Shown: in pieces, positions 7,878 to 16,462 of the stretch
Layout: the number at the start of each line of letters is the position of its first letter
Numbering within the stretch: position 1 is the stretch's first letter
Assembly: GCF_023913755.1 (NCBI RefSeq)
Contig: NZ_JAMXBJ010000041.1
Span: 62,001-126,000 of the forward strand
Origin: Pseudarthrobacter cellobiosi
Lineage (GTDB): Bacteria; Actinomycetota; Actinomycetes; Actinomycetales; Micrococcaceae
Reading direction: 5' to 3'
Length of the DNA stretch: 64,000 nt
Made by a program: the position numbers and the translations under genes
The notes under the pieces: model-generated
Seen by the model: the letters and a program-made list of their open reading frames with translations, nothing else
Databases searched by the model: none
What the model was told of the DNA's origin: nothing

Positions 7878-8588
7878 ATGGTAACCAGTACCCGCGCCGA
7901 GCGCGCCAGTGCGGCGTTCGTGAAGCTCACTGACACGCTGGTGGCCGACTACGACGTCGTGGACCTCCTCCAAATTCTGGTGGAGGAGTCCGTGGGTCTC
8001 CTTGACGTCGCAGCCGCGGGTCTGTTGCTTGCCGATCCCAGCGGAGAACTGCAGGTTGTCGCATCCACCAGCGAGCAGAGCCAGCTCGTCGAGGTCCTCC
8101 AGCTTCAAGCCGGAGCCGGTCCCTGCGTTGAGTGCTACCTGACCGGGGCGGCAGTTGCAGTGGACGACATTGCCGGGCTTACCAAGTGGCTGGACTTCCG
8201 CGAAGCCGCGCTCTCACAGGGCTTCCGCTCCGTGCATGCGGTGCCCATGCGCGTTCACGGCAGGATTATCGGGGCCATGGGTCTGTTCGGCGCCCGGGAG
8301 GGTTTCCTGACGGCAGAGGATACCGCGATCGGCCAGGCGCTTGCTGACGTCGCCACCATCAGCCTTATGCAGGAACGCACCATCCGGGAAGCGGTACTGG
8401 TCAACGAGCAGCTGCAGCTCGCACTGAACACCCGGGTGCTGATTGAGCAGGCCAAGGGCGTCATTGCGCACACTGCCGGAGTGGATATGGAAGCAGCATT
8501 CAACCTGCTGCGGAACCATGCACGCGCCAACAGCCAGAGCTTGCATATGACCGCCGGGCGCATTGTGGACCGCAGCCTCACGTTGTAA
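7878..8588 (+). CDS. GAF and ANTAR domain regulator
   Basis: A 236-residue cytosolic regulator. The GAF domain (about residues 20-165) contains LQAGAGPCVECYLTGAAV and RVHGRIIGAMGLFGAR. The C-terminal ANTAR domain (about 175-230) has TRVLIEQAKGVIAHTAGVD and ANSQSLHMTAGRIVDRSL, ending at the normal place. ANTAR domains bind RNA and act in transcription antitermination; the GAF domain is expected to sense a ligand or redox signal, not identifiable here. It is the intact partner of the frameshifted gene just upstream; a third homologue lies at 47393-48310. Confidence 0.9.
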   Translation: MVTSTRAERASAAFVKLTDTLVADYDVVDLLQILVEESVGLLDVAAAGLLLADPSGELQVVASTSEQSQLVEVLQLQAGAGPCVECYLTGAAVAVDDIAGLTKWLDFREAALSQGFRSVHAVPMRVHGRIIGAMGLFGAREGFLTAEDTAIGQALADVATISLMQERTIREAVLVNEQLQLALNTRVLIEQAKGVIAHTAGVDMEAAFNLLRNHARANSQSLHMTAGRIVDRSLTL

Positions 8589-8653
8589 GGCCGGCCGTTG
8601 TGAGCCTCACGTTGAATGGCGGGAGGGCATTCCGGGCGCAGGAACGTGTTGCT

Positions 8654-8935
8654 CTACTGCGTTGATTCACCCTGCGGGTCGCGGTTGATCATCAGTTGCT
8701 GCAGGAGTGCACGCTCGGGCCTGCCAGGGTTCTGGGCCACGCAGCGGCGCAACCGGGCCCGGGCAAGTTCCTCACCGGGAGCCGTTCCGCGGAGCACTTC
8801 ATCAATGATTTCCTGTGCCTGCCACCGCAGGGATTCCCGGGCGAAGTGCCGGACCTCGGCGGACGCAGCGGTATTTTCTATCCACGGGTCCGTATCGTCA
8901 CACGGGATAAAATCGTACGTTCGCTCTGCTGACAT
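8654..8935 (-). CDS. Small orphan protein, paralogue of the 67-residue protein
   Basis: A 93-residue protein beginning MSAERTYDFIPCDDTDPW. The central region is helical, and the end RARLRRCVAQNPGRPERALL matches the motif in the 6825-7028 product. A strong ribosome site (AAGGAGG on the minus strand, about 8941-8947) fixes the ATG at 8935. It faces the GAF-ANTAR pair from the opposite strand. No known family is recognised. Confidence 0.65.
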   Translation of the reverse strand: MSAERTYDFIPCDDTDPWIENTAASAEVRHFARESLRWQAQEIIDEVLRGTAPGEELARARLRRCVAQNPGRPERALLQQLMINRDPQGESTQ

Positions 8936-9064
8936 CGGGGCCTCCTTGCACCAAGCCGACGGGGCCTTTCGGGGGTCCCCTCGGCGTCATAGCACTGCGT
9001 CTGGGAAAGACATTACAGCGAGTAAGACCGGTCTGTCTGCACCTGGGAGTAAACTATTCCTACG

Positions 9065-9697
9065 ATGATTTCCGATGCAGACCACACTGCAGAACCCGCG
9101 CTGTCTCCTGCGGATTTACCCGCCGAGGCGGCAGTTCTTCCTGCCGATTCCCGGGGCCGGATCCTGGCTGCGGCTTACGAACTGTTTTCCCGCCGTGGTG
9201 TGCGGGACGTAGGCGTTAATGAACTCATCGACCGCTCCGGCGTGGCCAAGGCAACGTTTTACCGGCATTTCCCGTCCAAGGATGCACTGGTCCTGGCGTT
9301 CCTGGAGCAGCGGGACCAGTTATGGACGGTCGATTCCATCGTGGGCCAGGCCAAACTGCGCGGCACCACCCCCACTGAACAACTCCTGGCCATCTTCGAC
9401 GTCTTCGGCGACTGGTTCCTGCGCGACGACTTCGAGGCCTGCTCCTTCATCAACATCCTGCTGGAAATGGGCCCGGCCCATCCCCTGGGCCAGGCCAGCA
9501 TCGACTACCTGGCCAGGATCAGGGGCCATGTGCAGGCCCTCGCTGAGCAGGCAGGGTTGGACCGCCCGGAGGATTTCGCCCGGTCGTGGCACATCCTTAT
9601 GAAGGGGTCCATCGTCTCAGCCACGGAAGGCGACACCCAGGCGGCGAAGCGGGCCCAGCAGATGGCCGGCTGGCTGATCGAGCACCACCGCAGCTGA
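9065..9697 (+). CDS. TetR/AcrR family transcriptional regulator
   Basis: A 210-residue regulator. The N-terminal helix-turn-helix (about residues 29-75) reads GRILAAAYELFSRRGVRDVG and SGVAKATFYRHFPSKDALVL, typical of TetR. The C-terminal domain contains FEACSFINILLEMG. It could control the nearby MFS exporter, although that gene is about 900 bases away behind a broken hydrolase. It ends at a convergent junction that contains tandem repeats. Confidence 0.9.
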   Translation: MISDADHTAEPALSPADLPAEAAVLPADSRGRILAAAYELFSRRGVRDVGVNELIDRSGVAKATFYRHFPSKDALVLAFLEQRDQLWTVDSIVGQAKLRGTTPTEQLLAIFDVFGDWFLRDDFEACSFINILLEMGPAHPLGQASIDYLARIRGHVQALAEQAGLDRPEDFARSWHILMKGSIVSATEGDTQAAKRAQQMAGWLIEHHRS

Positions 9698-9700
9698 CCT

Positions 9701-9747
9701 CCCGGCGCGAACGGTCACTTAAGCCCCCGGCGCGAACGGTCACTTAA
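9701..9747. repeat. Tandem pair of identical 22-base repeat units
   Basis: Two identical 22-base units (9701-9722 and 9726-9747) share the core GGCGCGAACGGTCACTTAA, separated by three bases. The core is nearly the same as the arm of the large palindrome at 12097-12160 (GCGAACGGACACTT), differing at one base. The pair sits between the convergent TetR gene and the broken hydrolase gene, typical of intergenic repeat elements. Confidence 0.75.
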
Positions 9748-9817
9748 CCCCCTGCCCACGAATGCTCCGTACGCTTGATGCCCAGGGCCGGATTGCAAGG
9801 CGTCAGGAGGAGCTCGG

Positions 9818-10566
9818 TTAACCCGCCGGAAAGAGCGTCCCGACGACTGCCCGCGTCAGATCGTGGATCATTTCGGTGCGTTCGGCCTCGTCGGTGCTAT
9901 CGGCACCTTCCGTGAAGATCACCAGCGCGTACGTTGTCCAGCCATGTTCCAAAAGGGCTGCGTCATGGAGGTTTCCTCCAAGCTGGCCGTATTTGTGATA
10001 GACGGTAATGCCTGGCCCCGAGGCGGCGGGGATTAGTTCCTCGTTGTTGGTTTCCTGCATGTACCCCAGCAACTGCGCGGTGTTGTTGGGGTTAAGCAGC
10101 TGTCCGGCGTAAAGCTTCGTCAGGACCTGGGCCACTTCCCCGGGAGTCAGCCGGTTGTCTTCGGGATCGTAGGCTATGTCAATCGAGGCTGCATACCGGA
10201 TCAGCCGCTGGTAGCCGATCCTGTCCATCAACAGGAGCCAGGAATCATTGTTCTGCTGTTGATCATGGACTTGAGCTGGAAAGCGGCAGTGTAGTTCCCC
10301 AGCGTCTCATCGAGTCGCGCTTCACCGGCCTCCACAAGCTTGAGATAGGCCGCTGCGGTGATGAGCTTGGCAGTGCTGGCCGCAGCATAGGCCGCCGTGT
10401 CGCCAAAAGCGCGGACCGGTCCGCCCGCTGTATCCGCGACGGCCACGCCAACGCGGAAGCCGGGCGACCGCTCAGGAACAGCCTTTGCCGAAGAAAAATC
10501 CTGTGCGCCGGAATTACTCCGGACGGTAGAGTGTTGGAATCTGCAGCGACGATGCTCGCGCGACAC
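9818..10566 (-). pseudogene. Class A beta-lactamase-like serine hydrolase, frameshifted and 5'-truncated
   Basis: On the minus strand the first frame gives AYAAASTAKLITAAAYLKLV, containing the SxxK active site (STAK), and ends FQLKSMIN around 10253. The sequence then continues only in another frame as QNNDSWLLLMDRIGYQRLI, with YHKYGQL (KTG-like region) and a normal end at 9818. One missing base near 10250 (AACAGCAG for an expected AACCAGCAG) explains the break. Only about 55 residues precede STAK and no signal peptide is seen. The possible GTG at 10566 lies just 29 bases from the divergent MFS start, so the 5' end is also lost. Inactive as read. Confidence 0.75.
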
Positions 10567-10594
10567 TTCATTCTTACTCCCTGGGGGAACACCC

Positions 10595-12073
10595 ATGTCT
10601 ACAGAAGTCTCTTCGAACGCCTCCGGGCAGCCCGGGCCGGTAGCGGCGCCGAAGTCCGCCGCACCGGAGAAGATGTCCCGCGAATCGGTGACCATTATCG
10701 CCACCTTGCTCGTGGCGACTTTTGTGGTGATCCTGAACGAGACCATCATGAACGTTGCCCTGCAGCGGCTGATGGTTGACCTGCGCGTGGATGCGCCCAC
10801 CGTCCAGTGGCTCTCCACCGGATTTATGCTCACCATGGCAGTGGTCATTCCCACCACCGGGTTCATCCTCCAAAGCCTGTCCACGCGGGCCGTCTTTATG
10901 CTGGCCATGGGACTGTTCGCCGGCGGCACCGCCCTGGCTGCGGTGGCTCCCGGTTTTGAGATCCTGCTCCTGGCCCGCATCGTCCAGGCCGGCGGTACGG
11001 CCATCATGCTTCCGCTGCTGATGACCACCATCCTCACCCTTGTGCCGCTGGCCAAGCGCGGCGCCGTCATGGGCAACGTCAGTATCGCCATCTCCGTGGC
11101 ACCGGCCATGGGTCCCACCGTCTCCGGGCTGATCCTGGAGCACTTCACCTGGCGCTTTATGTTCGTCTTTGTCCTGCCGGTCGCGCTGGCTGCCCTGGCC
11201 ATCGGCGCCAAATACCTGACGAACGTGGGCGAAACCGAGAAGACCAAGCTCGACTTCCTGTCCGTACTTCTGACGGTTCCTGCCTTCGGCGGCCTGGTGT
11301 ACGGTCTCAGCCAGATCGGCGGTGGGCGCGGCGGCCAAAGCGGCCCGAGCACCGTGGCCATCGCGGCGCTGGTCATCGGCGTGGCCAGCCTGACGGTCTT
11401 TGTGCTCCGCCAGCTCCGGCTGCAGAAGGCCGAAGCCCCCCTGCTGGACCTCCGCGCCTTCAACTTCAGGATGTTCACGGTCTCCGTGCTGCTGATGGTG
11501 GTGGCCATGATGGCGCTCTTCGGCGGCGTGATCCTGCTGCCGCTCTACCTGCAGGAAATCCGCGGCCTGGGTTCGCTGGAGACCGGCCTCGCGCTGCTTC
11601 CGGGCGGGCTGGCGATGGGCCTGCTGGGCCCGTTCATCGGCCGGCTATTCGACAAAGTGGGGCCGCTGCCGCTCACCGTTACCGGTTCCGTGCTTATGGT
11701 GCTGGCCCTGTGGCAGTTCTCAATGCTCGACGCCGGCACTCCGGTCTGGTGGATCGTCACCCTCCACGTGGGGCTGAGTTTCGGCCTGGCGCTGCTTTTC
11801 ACGCCGGCATTTACCACCGGCCTGAACCCGCTGCCGCCGCATCTCTACTCGCACGGCTCGGCGATCATGAGCACCGCCCAGCAGGTGGCCGGTGCAGCCG
11901 GCACTGCGCTGCTGGTGTCCATCTTCGCCGTGGTCTCGGCTGCGTCAGGGCTCGTTGCAGGCATGAGCGCAGCGTTCCTGACGGCGACCGTCATAGCCCT
12001 CGCCGCCGTCGTACTTTCCGCGATGATGCGCAAAACAGAAGGCGCCGCCCCGGGCCACGGCGCCGGCCACTAA
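10595..12073 (+). CDS. MFS transporter of the DHA2 (EmrB/QacA-like, 14-TM) type
   Basis: A 492-residue polytopic membrane protein with about 14 hydrophobic segments. The N-terminal signature MVDLRVDAPTVQWLSTGFML matches the DHA2 family of drug:proton antiporters. Motif C-like GPTVSGLILEHFTWRFMF and the second-half loop LLGPFIGRLFDKVGPLPL are present. Likely exports a drug or toxic metabolite; the substrate cannot be read. The ATG at 10595 follows a weak GGGGG site. A TetR gene lies upstream on the same strand beyond the hydrolase pseudogene. Confidence 0.9.
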   Translation: MSTEVSSNASGQPGPVAAPKSAAPEKMSRESVTIIATLLVATFVVILNETIMNVALQRLMVDLRVDAPTVQWLSTGFMLTMAVVIPTTGFILQSLSTRAVFMLAMGLFAGGTALAAVAPGFEILLLARIVQAGGTAIMLPLLMTTILTLVPLAKRGAVMGNVSIAISVAPAMGPTVSGLILEHFTWRFMFVFVLPVALAALAIGAKYLTNVGETEKTKLDFLSVLLTVPAFGGLVYGLSQIGGGRGGQSGPSTVAIAALVIGVASLTVFVLRQLRLQKAEAPLLDLRAFNFRMFTVSVLLMVVAMMALFGGVILLPLYLQEIRGLGSLETGLALLPGGLAMGLLGPFIGRLFDKVGPLPLTVTGSVLMVLALWQFSMLDAGTPVWWIVTLHVGLSFGLALLFTPAFTTGLNPLPPHLYSHGSAIMSTAQQVAGAAGTALLVSIFAVVSAASGLVAGMSAAFLTATVIALAAVVLSAMMRKTEGAAPGHGAGH

Positions 12074-12096
12074 GGGACACCTCCGCAGCCCATAAA

Positions 12097-12192
12097 GCGC
12101 GAACGGACACTTGAGGCCCTGTTTTCCAAGGAAACCAGGGCCTCAAGTGTCCGTTCGCGCGGGAGTTGCGGGGCTTATGTGTCCGTTCGCGC
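12097..12192. repeat. Large perfect palindrome plus a third repeat arm
   Basis: Two arms of 25 bases (12097-12121 and 12136-12160) are perfect reverse complements around a 14-base centre that is itself partly palindromic (GTTTTCC..GGAAAC). The outer core is GCGCGAACGGACACTTGAGG. A further direct copy of the right arm end, GTGTCCGTTCGCGC, follows at about 12179-12192. Lying between the convergent MFS and hydrolase genes, it could serve as a bidirectional terminator. It belongs to the same repeat family as 9701-9747 and the end of the 62 kb repeats. Confidence 0.8.
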
Positions 12193-12208
12193 TGGGGAGG
12201 CGACGACG

Positions 12209-13039
12209 TCAGCCGGCGAAGAAGTCGCTGAGTTCGGTGATGAGCTTGTCCGGGGCGCGGAGGACGCCGTCGTGGCCGGCGCCGTGCAGGATGGTGTAGC
12301 TGGAGCCGGAGAGGACATCGTGGATCTGGCCGCACGCCACACCGAAGTATGCCGGGCTCTTCTCGCCCACCACAATCAGGGTTTCCAGGGGCAGTTCCAG
12401 GAACGGCTCGGCCGGCATGTCCGCGGCGATGATCGCTTTGATTTCCCGGACGCCGGTGCGCATCAGTTCGCGCATCTGCTTGCCCACGTGGGTGCCGGCG
12501 GTGAGCTTGTTGGCGATGGTGAGCATGGACAGCGGCATCCGGGAGAAGGCGCCGGTTTCCAGGCCTTTCGTGAGGACGGCCAGGGCGCGGTCGTCGTCAC
12601 CGGCGGCCGTGGCGCGTTCGTATTCAGCGGTCCAGTCGGCCTTTACGCTGTGGTTCACGGAAACAGCGGGGTCATACACAGCCAGTCGCTCCACCGGAAG
12701 GGTCCGGGCCGCGTGCAGGGCCACCGCGCCGCCGAAGCTGTGGCCAAAGACGTCCGTGCTGGACGTGTGTTTCATAACGGCGTCCAAGTCCCGGATGTCC
12801 GCGTCCAGCGTGTAATCCTCGGCCTGCGGCGACGACGAACCCCGGCCCCTGCGGTTGAAGGTGTGGACCGGGCGGCCCAAGGCGGCGCTGAGCTTCTGGG
12901 CGAACTTTGTGTAGTCGGCGGCGGTCACCATGGAGGCCGGCACCACAACCACGCCGGAGCCGGCGGACGCCAGTTCAGCACCCGTGGAGAAGAGCTCCAG
13001 AGTGCCGCCGTCGGGGGTCTTGATGTTCTCGCTCGTCAT
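12209..13039 (-). CDS. Alpha/beta hydrolase, copy 1 of three
   Basis: A 276-residue alpha/beta-hydrolase fold protein. The nucleophile elbow is GHSFGG in STDVFGHSFGGAVALHAART, preceded by HTFNRRGRGSSSPQ. Asp (VYDPAVSVN) and a late His (LHGAGHDGVLRAPD) complete a plausible triad. The substrate is unknown. The downstream neighbours at 13074 and 13976 share the same layout (NRRGRG, DYS/DYT, VYD or TYDAAVS), so the three arose by tandem duplication. The ATG at 13039 follows the 34-base gap after copy 2. Confidence 0.85.
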   Translation of the reverse strand: MTSENIKTPDGGTLELFSTGAELASAGSGVVVVPASMVTAADYTKFAQKLSAALGRPVHTFNRRGRGSSSPQAEDYTLDADIRDLDAVMKHTSSTDVFGHSFGGAVALHAARTLPVERLAVYDPAVSVNHSVKADWTAEYERATAAGDDDRALAVLTKGLETGAFSRMPLSMLTIANKLTAGTHVGKQMRELMRTGVREIKAIIAADMPAEPFLELPLETLIVVGEKSPAYFGVACGQIHDVLSGSSYTILHGAGHDGVLRAPDKLITELSDFFAG

Positions 13040-13073
13040 GATCCGAGCCTAGCCGAGCAACCTGCGGAATGCC

Positions 13074-13937
13074 TTAGCCCTTGAAGTATTCGGCGATGTC
13101 CGTGACAAGTTCCTTCACCGCGGCGGGAATGGAGCCGTGGAAGCCCTTGGGTGAGAGCTCGAACGTGCTCCCCGGGACGGCCGCATGAAGGCGCTGGGCC
13201 GTGACCTTGTAGTAGCTCGGGCTCTTGCCGCCCACCATAAAGTGTGTGTTGGCGGGCAGGACGGCGAAGTTCCTGGCATGCTCGGCTTCGTCGTACGCGG
13301 CCCGCAGTTCGCCCACGCCGGTGGGCATCAGCTCCCGGAGCATCTTGTTCACCTTGGTGCGGGACACCACGGCCATCAGCCCCGCAAGGACCGGCTCGGG
13401 GATCTTTGAAAGCGCAGTGCCCGGCTGCATGCCTTTTTTCATCCGGGCCATGGCATGCCCCACCTTGCCGGCGTTGACCGCTGCTTCAAAGTCGTCCAGC
13501 CAGGACATATCGATGCTGCCGTCGATGTTGACCGCAGCGTCGTAGACCGCCAGCTTGTCCGGTTCGTAGGAGGTGCCCGCGAACTCCTGGACGGCGTTCA
13601 GCGCCACCGATCCGCCCAGGCTGTGGCCCAGGATGTTGCGGGCGCCCGTGGCATCCATGACCGTGCGGACATCGGCGATTTCCGTGGCCATGGAATAGTC
13701 GGCCGGCTGCTCGGTGGAGTTGCCCCTGCCGCGCCGGTCATAGACATCCACTGCCCATCCGTCGCCCAGCCCGTCGGCCAACGCCATCGAGAACGGCCGG
13801 TAGATCAGTGCGGTAAGGAAGGCCCCGCCGATGACCACCACCCGGCGCTCTCCCGGCGCATCCTCGGTTCCATAGCTGTACAAAGCCAGCCGGCCGCCGT
13901 CGTGCGTGGGGACTTCCTGTTCTTTCACGCTCCCCAT
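13074..13937 (-). CDS. Alpha/beta hydrolase, copy 2 of three
   Basis: A 287-residue paralogue of the flanking hydrolases. It has VYDRRGRGNSTEQPADYSM, the elbow GHSLGG (ARNILGHSLGGSVALNAV), VYDAAVNIDGS and the late His in LSPKGFHGSIPAAVKELV. All three catalytic positions appear present. The substrate is unknown; the family includes esterases, epoxide hydrolases and C-C hydrolases. It probably shares an operon with copies 1 and 3, the order of transcription being 3-2-1. Confidence 0.85.
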   Translation of the reverse strand: MGSVKEQEVPTHDGGRLALYSYGTEDAPGERRVVVIGGAFLTALIYRPFSMALADGLGDGWAVDVYDRRGRGNSTEQPADYSMATEIADVRTVMDATGARNILGHSLGGSVALNAVQEFAGTSYEPDKLAVYDAAVNIDGSIDMSWLDDFEAAVNAGKVGHAMARMKKGMQPGTALSKIPEPVLAGLMAVVSRTKVNKMLRELMPTGVGELRAAYDEAEHARNFAVLPANTHFMVGGKSPSYYKVTAQRLHAAVPGSTFELSPKGFHGSIPAAVKELVTDIAEYFKG

Positions 13938-13975
13938 CCTAGGCGCGTGGCAAGGCTCCCCACCGGCAAAGCGAC

Positions 13976-14860
13976 CTACCGGCGCCGGCCCAGCTTCCGC
14001 GGGTGGCCGTCGCTGCCGTTGATGAACCGGGCAATCCGCACGGCCAGACCCTTCCCGGGACGGATGGGACCCTCGTGCAGCTGACCGGGGACCACCTGGA
14101 AGTTGATGGATGGCACGGCGGCGGCCAGTTGCCGCCCCGTCTCGGCAAAATACGCTGGACTCCAGCCGCCGCTGAGCATCAGGATGGGGGTGGTAAGGGC
14201 AGTGAAATGGTCCAGTTCGGCTTCGGCGTCGAGTACGGCACGCATTTCGGTGACTGCGGTGGGCAGCAGCTGGCGCATCTCCGCGCCCAGGTTGGTCCTG
14301 GCCGAGAGGATGCTCAGCATCCGCAGCGCGCCGAGAGGGAGGTAGGACAGCGGACCCGCCGTGGCCAGGCCCTGGACCAAGTGCGCCCAGGCGTGGTTGA
14401 GCTGGCCCGCAGTGACGGCATCCTCAAGCTCCGGCCGCCAGCGGTGGCTCAGGTTTCCGGACAGCGACACCGCGGCGTCATAGGTCACCAGCCGGCCCAC
14501 GGGCAGGGTCAGGGCCGCCTGCAGGGCCACGAAGCCGCCGTAGCTGTGGGCCACCACATCCGCCGAGCCGGTCTTGCGCATGACCGCCGCAAGGTCGCTG
14601 ACCTCCGTCTTCACCGAATAATCCTCCGGCTGCGGGGCTGACCCCGCCCTGCCGCGCCGGTTGTAGCAGTGCACCGGCCGGCCCAGCAGGACGCTGAGCT
14701 TCCGGGCGAAAGGCCGGTAGAGGGCGTCGGTGACCAAAGTTCCGTGGATGAGTACGACGCCGGGAGGTCCCGCCGTCGTCGGGTCCAGCCCCGCGGGGGT
14801 GCGGAAGGAGTGCACGTCGAGGCGCCCGCCGTCCTCCGCTTCAACTTTCCACGTCTCCAC
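13976..14860 (-). CDS. Alpha/beta hydrolase, copy 3 of three, altered elbow
   Basis: A 294-residue paralogue, first in the minus-strand trio. It has HCYNRRGRAGSAPQPEDYSV and YDAAVSLSGNLSHRW. The nucleophile elbow reads AHSYGG rather than GHSxGG, so the usual first glycine is replaced by alanine; the serine remains. Late His: VPGQLHEGPIRPG. The C-terminus is basic (HPRKLGRRR). It is divergent from lysS with a 67-base gap that must hold both promoters. Confidence 0.82.
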   Translation of the reverse strand: METWKVEAEDGGRLDVHSFRTPAGLDPTTAGPPGVVLIHGTLVTDALYRPFARKLSVLLGRPVHCYNRRGRAGSAPQPEDYSVKTEVSDLAAVMRKTGSADVVAHSYGGFVALQAALTLPVGRLVTYDAAVSLSGNLSHRWRPELEDAVTAGQLNHAWAHLVQGLATAGPLSYLPLGALRMLSILSARTNLGAEMRQLLPTAVTEMRAVLDAEAELDHFTALTTPILMLSGGWSPAYFAETGRQLAAAVPSINFQVVPGQLHEGPIRPGKGLAVRIARFINGSDGHPRKLGRRR

Positions 14861-14927
14861 AGCCCGAGTCTATGCCTGGGCGTCCGCCGGGAGCCGGCGG
14901 CGCGAACTCCCGGTAAACTTGGGGATT

Positions 14928-16460
14928 GTGACTTCCCAAAACACCCCCACCCCAAAAAATGCCCCAGAGCCGCTCGACGCCAGCGAGCAGATGCGCATCC
15001 GCATGGACAAGCGTGCAAAGCTGATCGAGCGGGGCACCGAGGCATATCCGGTGGGTGTGGAACGCACGCATTCCCTCACGGAGATCCGCGAAAAGTACGC
15101 GCACCTTGAGGCTGACGACACCACGGGCGACGTCGTAGGCGTCACCGGCCGCGTGGTTTTTGTGCGCAATACCGGCAAGCTCTGCTTCGCCACGCTCCAG
15201 GAAGGCGGCGTTGACGGCAAGGGCGCCCGGCTCCAGGCGATGCTCAGCCTGGCCAACGTGGGCGAGGAAGCGCTCGCGGACTGGAAGGCGCTGGTGGACC
15301 TCGGCGACCACGTGTTCATCAAGGGCGAAGTGATTTCCTCCCGCCGCGGCGAGCTGTCCGTGATGGCCGAGTCCTGGTCCATGGCCTCCAAAGCACTCCG
15401 TCCGTTGCCGGTGCTGCACGCGGAACTGAACGAGGAAACCCGCGTCCGCCAGCGCTACGTGGACCTGATGGTGCGCGACGAAGCCCGGGAAATGGTCTAC
15501 ACCCGCGCCGCGATTACCCGTTCCATCCGCGAGAGCCTGCACCGCCACAGCTACGTCGAAGTGGAAACCCCCATCCTGCAGCTGGTCCACGGGGGCGCCT
15601 TGGCCCGCCCGTTCGAGACGCACATGAACGCGTTCGACCAGAAAATGACCCTCCGCATTGCCACCGAGCTTTACCTCAAGCGTGCTGTCGTGGGCGGGAT
15701 CGACCGCGTCTACGACATGGGCCGCGTCTTCCGCAACGAGGGCGTGGACTCCACCCACAGCCCCGAATTCACCACCCTTGAGTGCTATGAAGCCTGGGCG
15801 GACCAGTTCGTCATGGCCGAGCGCATCAAGGAGATCATCCTAGACGCCGCTGACGCAGTTGGTGTGGGCCGCACCCTCCAGACCGAAGCCGGGGAAATCA
15901 ACCTCGACGGCGACTGGGCCTGGGTTTCGGTCTACCCGGGACTGTCCGACGCCGTTGGCCAGGAAGTCACGCCTGACACGTCGCTTGAGGTGCTGCGCGA
16001 AATCGCCTTAAAGCACGAGGTCAAGGTGGACCCGAAGTGGGACGCCGAGAAGCTGGCCGTGGAACTGTTCGGTGAAATTGTGGAGCCCAGGCTCCTGAAC
16101 CCCACGTTTGTGTACGACTACCCGCCGTCTGCCCAGCCGCTGGCCCGCCCGCACCGGGAGGACGGCCGGCTGATCGAAGCCTGGGACCTCATCATCGGCG
16201 GCATGGAACGCGGCACGGCCTTCTCCGAGCTGATCGACCCCGTCATCCAGCGCGAGCGGCTGACCGAACAGTCACGGCACGCTGCCGCGGGCGATGTCGA
16301 GGCCATGCAGCTGGACGAGGACTTCCTGCGGGCCCTCGAATACGGCGCACCGCCCATGGGCGGCATCGGCTTGGGTATTGACAGGCTGGTGATGTTGTTC
16401 ACCGGCGCCGGTATCCGCGAAACCATCCTTTTCCCGCTTCTGAAGCCCGAAGGCCACTAA
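14928..16460 (+). CDS. lysS: Lysyl-tRNA synthetase, class II
   Basis: Charges tRNA-Lys with lysine. The 510-residue protein has an N-terminal OB-fold anticodon-binding domain (about residues 60-165), then the class II core. Motif 2 is GRVFRNEGVDSTHSPEFTTL and motif 3 is GIGLGIDRLVMLFTG. The GTG at 14928 fits the family length; the longer open frame upstream overlaps the divergent hydrolase and lacks a ribosome site. A tRNA-Lys gene is present in this window at 43320. Confidence 0.96.
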   Translation: MTSQNTPTPKNAPEPLDASEQMRIRMDKRAKLIERGTEAYPVGVERTHSLTEIREKYAHLEADDTTGDVVGVTGRVVFVRNTGKLCFATLQEGGVDGKGARLQAMLSLANVGEEALADWKALVDLGDHVFIKGEVISSRRGELSVMAESWSMASKALRPLPVLHAELNEETRVRQRYVDLMVRDEAREMVYTRAAITRSIRESLHRHSYVEVETPILQLVHGGALARPFETHMNAFDQKMTLRIATELYLKRAVVGGIDRVYDMGRVFRNEGVDSTHSPEFTTLECYEAWADQFVMAERIKEIILDAADAVGVGRTLQTEAGEINLDGDWAWVSVYPGLSDAVGQEVTPDTSLEVLREIALKHEVKVDPKWDAEKLAVELFGEIVEPRLLNPTFVYDYPPSAQPLARPHREDGRLIEAWDLIIGGMERGTAFSELIDPVIQRERLTEQSRHAAAGDVEAMQLDEDFLRALEYGAPPMGGIGLGIDRLVMLFTGAGIRETILFPLLKPEGH

Positions 16461-16462
16461 TC

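Noticed and set aside
9701..9747. Attachment site or CRISPR seed
   Set aside because: Only two units, three bases apart, no integrase or cas gene; they match a dispersed repeat core instead.
10228..11508. 426-codon minus-strand frame overlapping the MFS gene
   Set aside because: Only its last 100 or so codons resemble a protein (the hydrolase remnant); the rest is antisense to membrane segments of the exporter.
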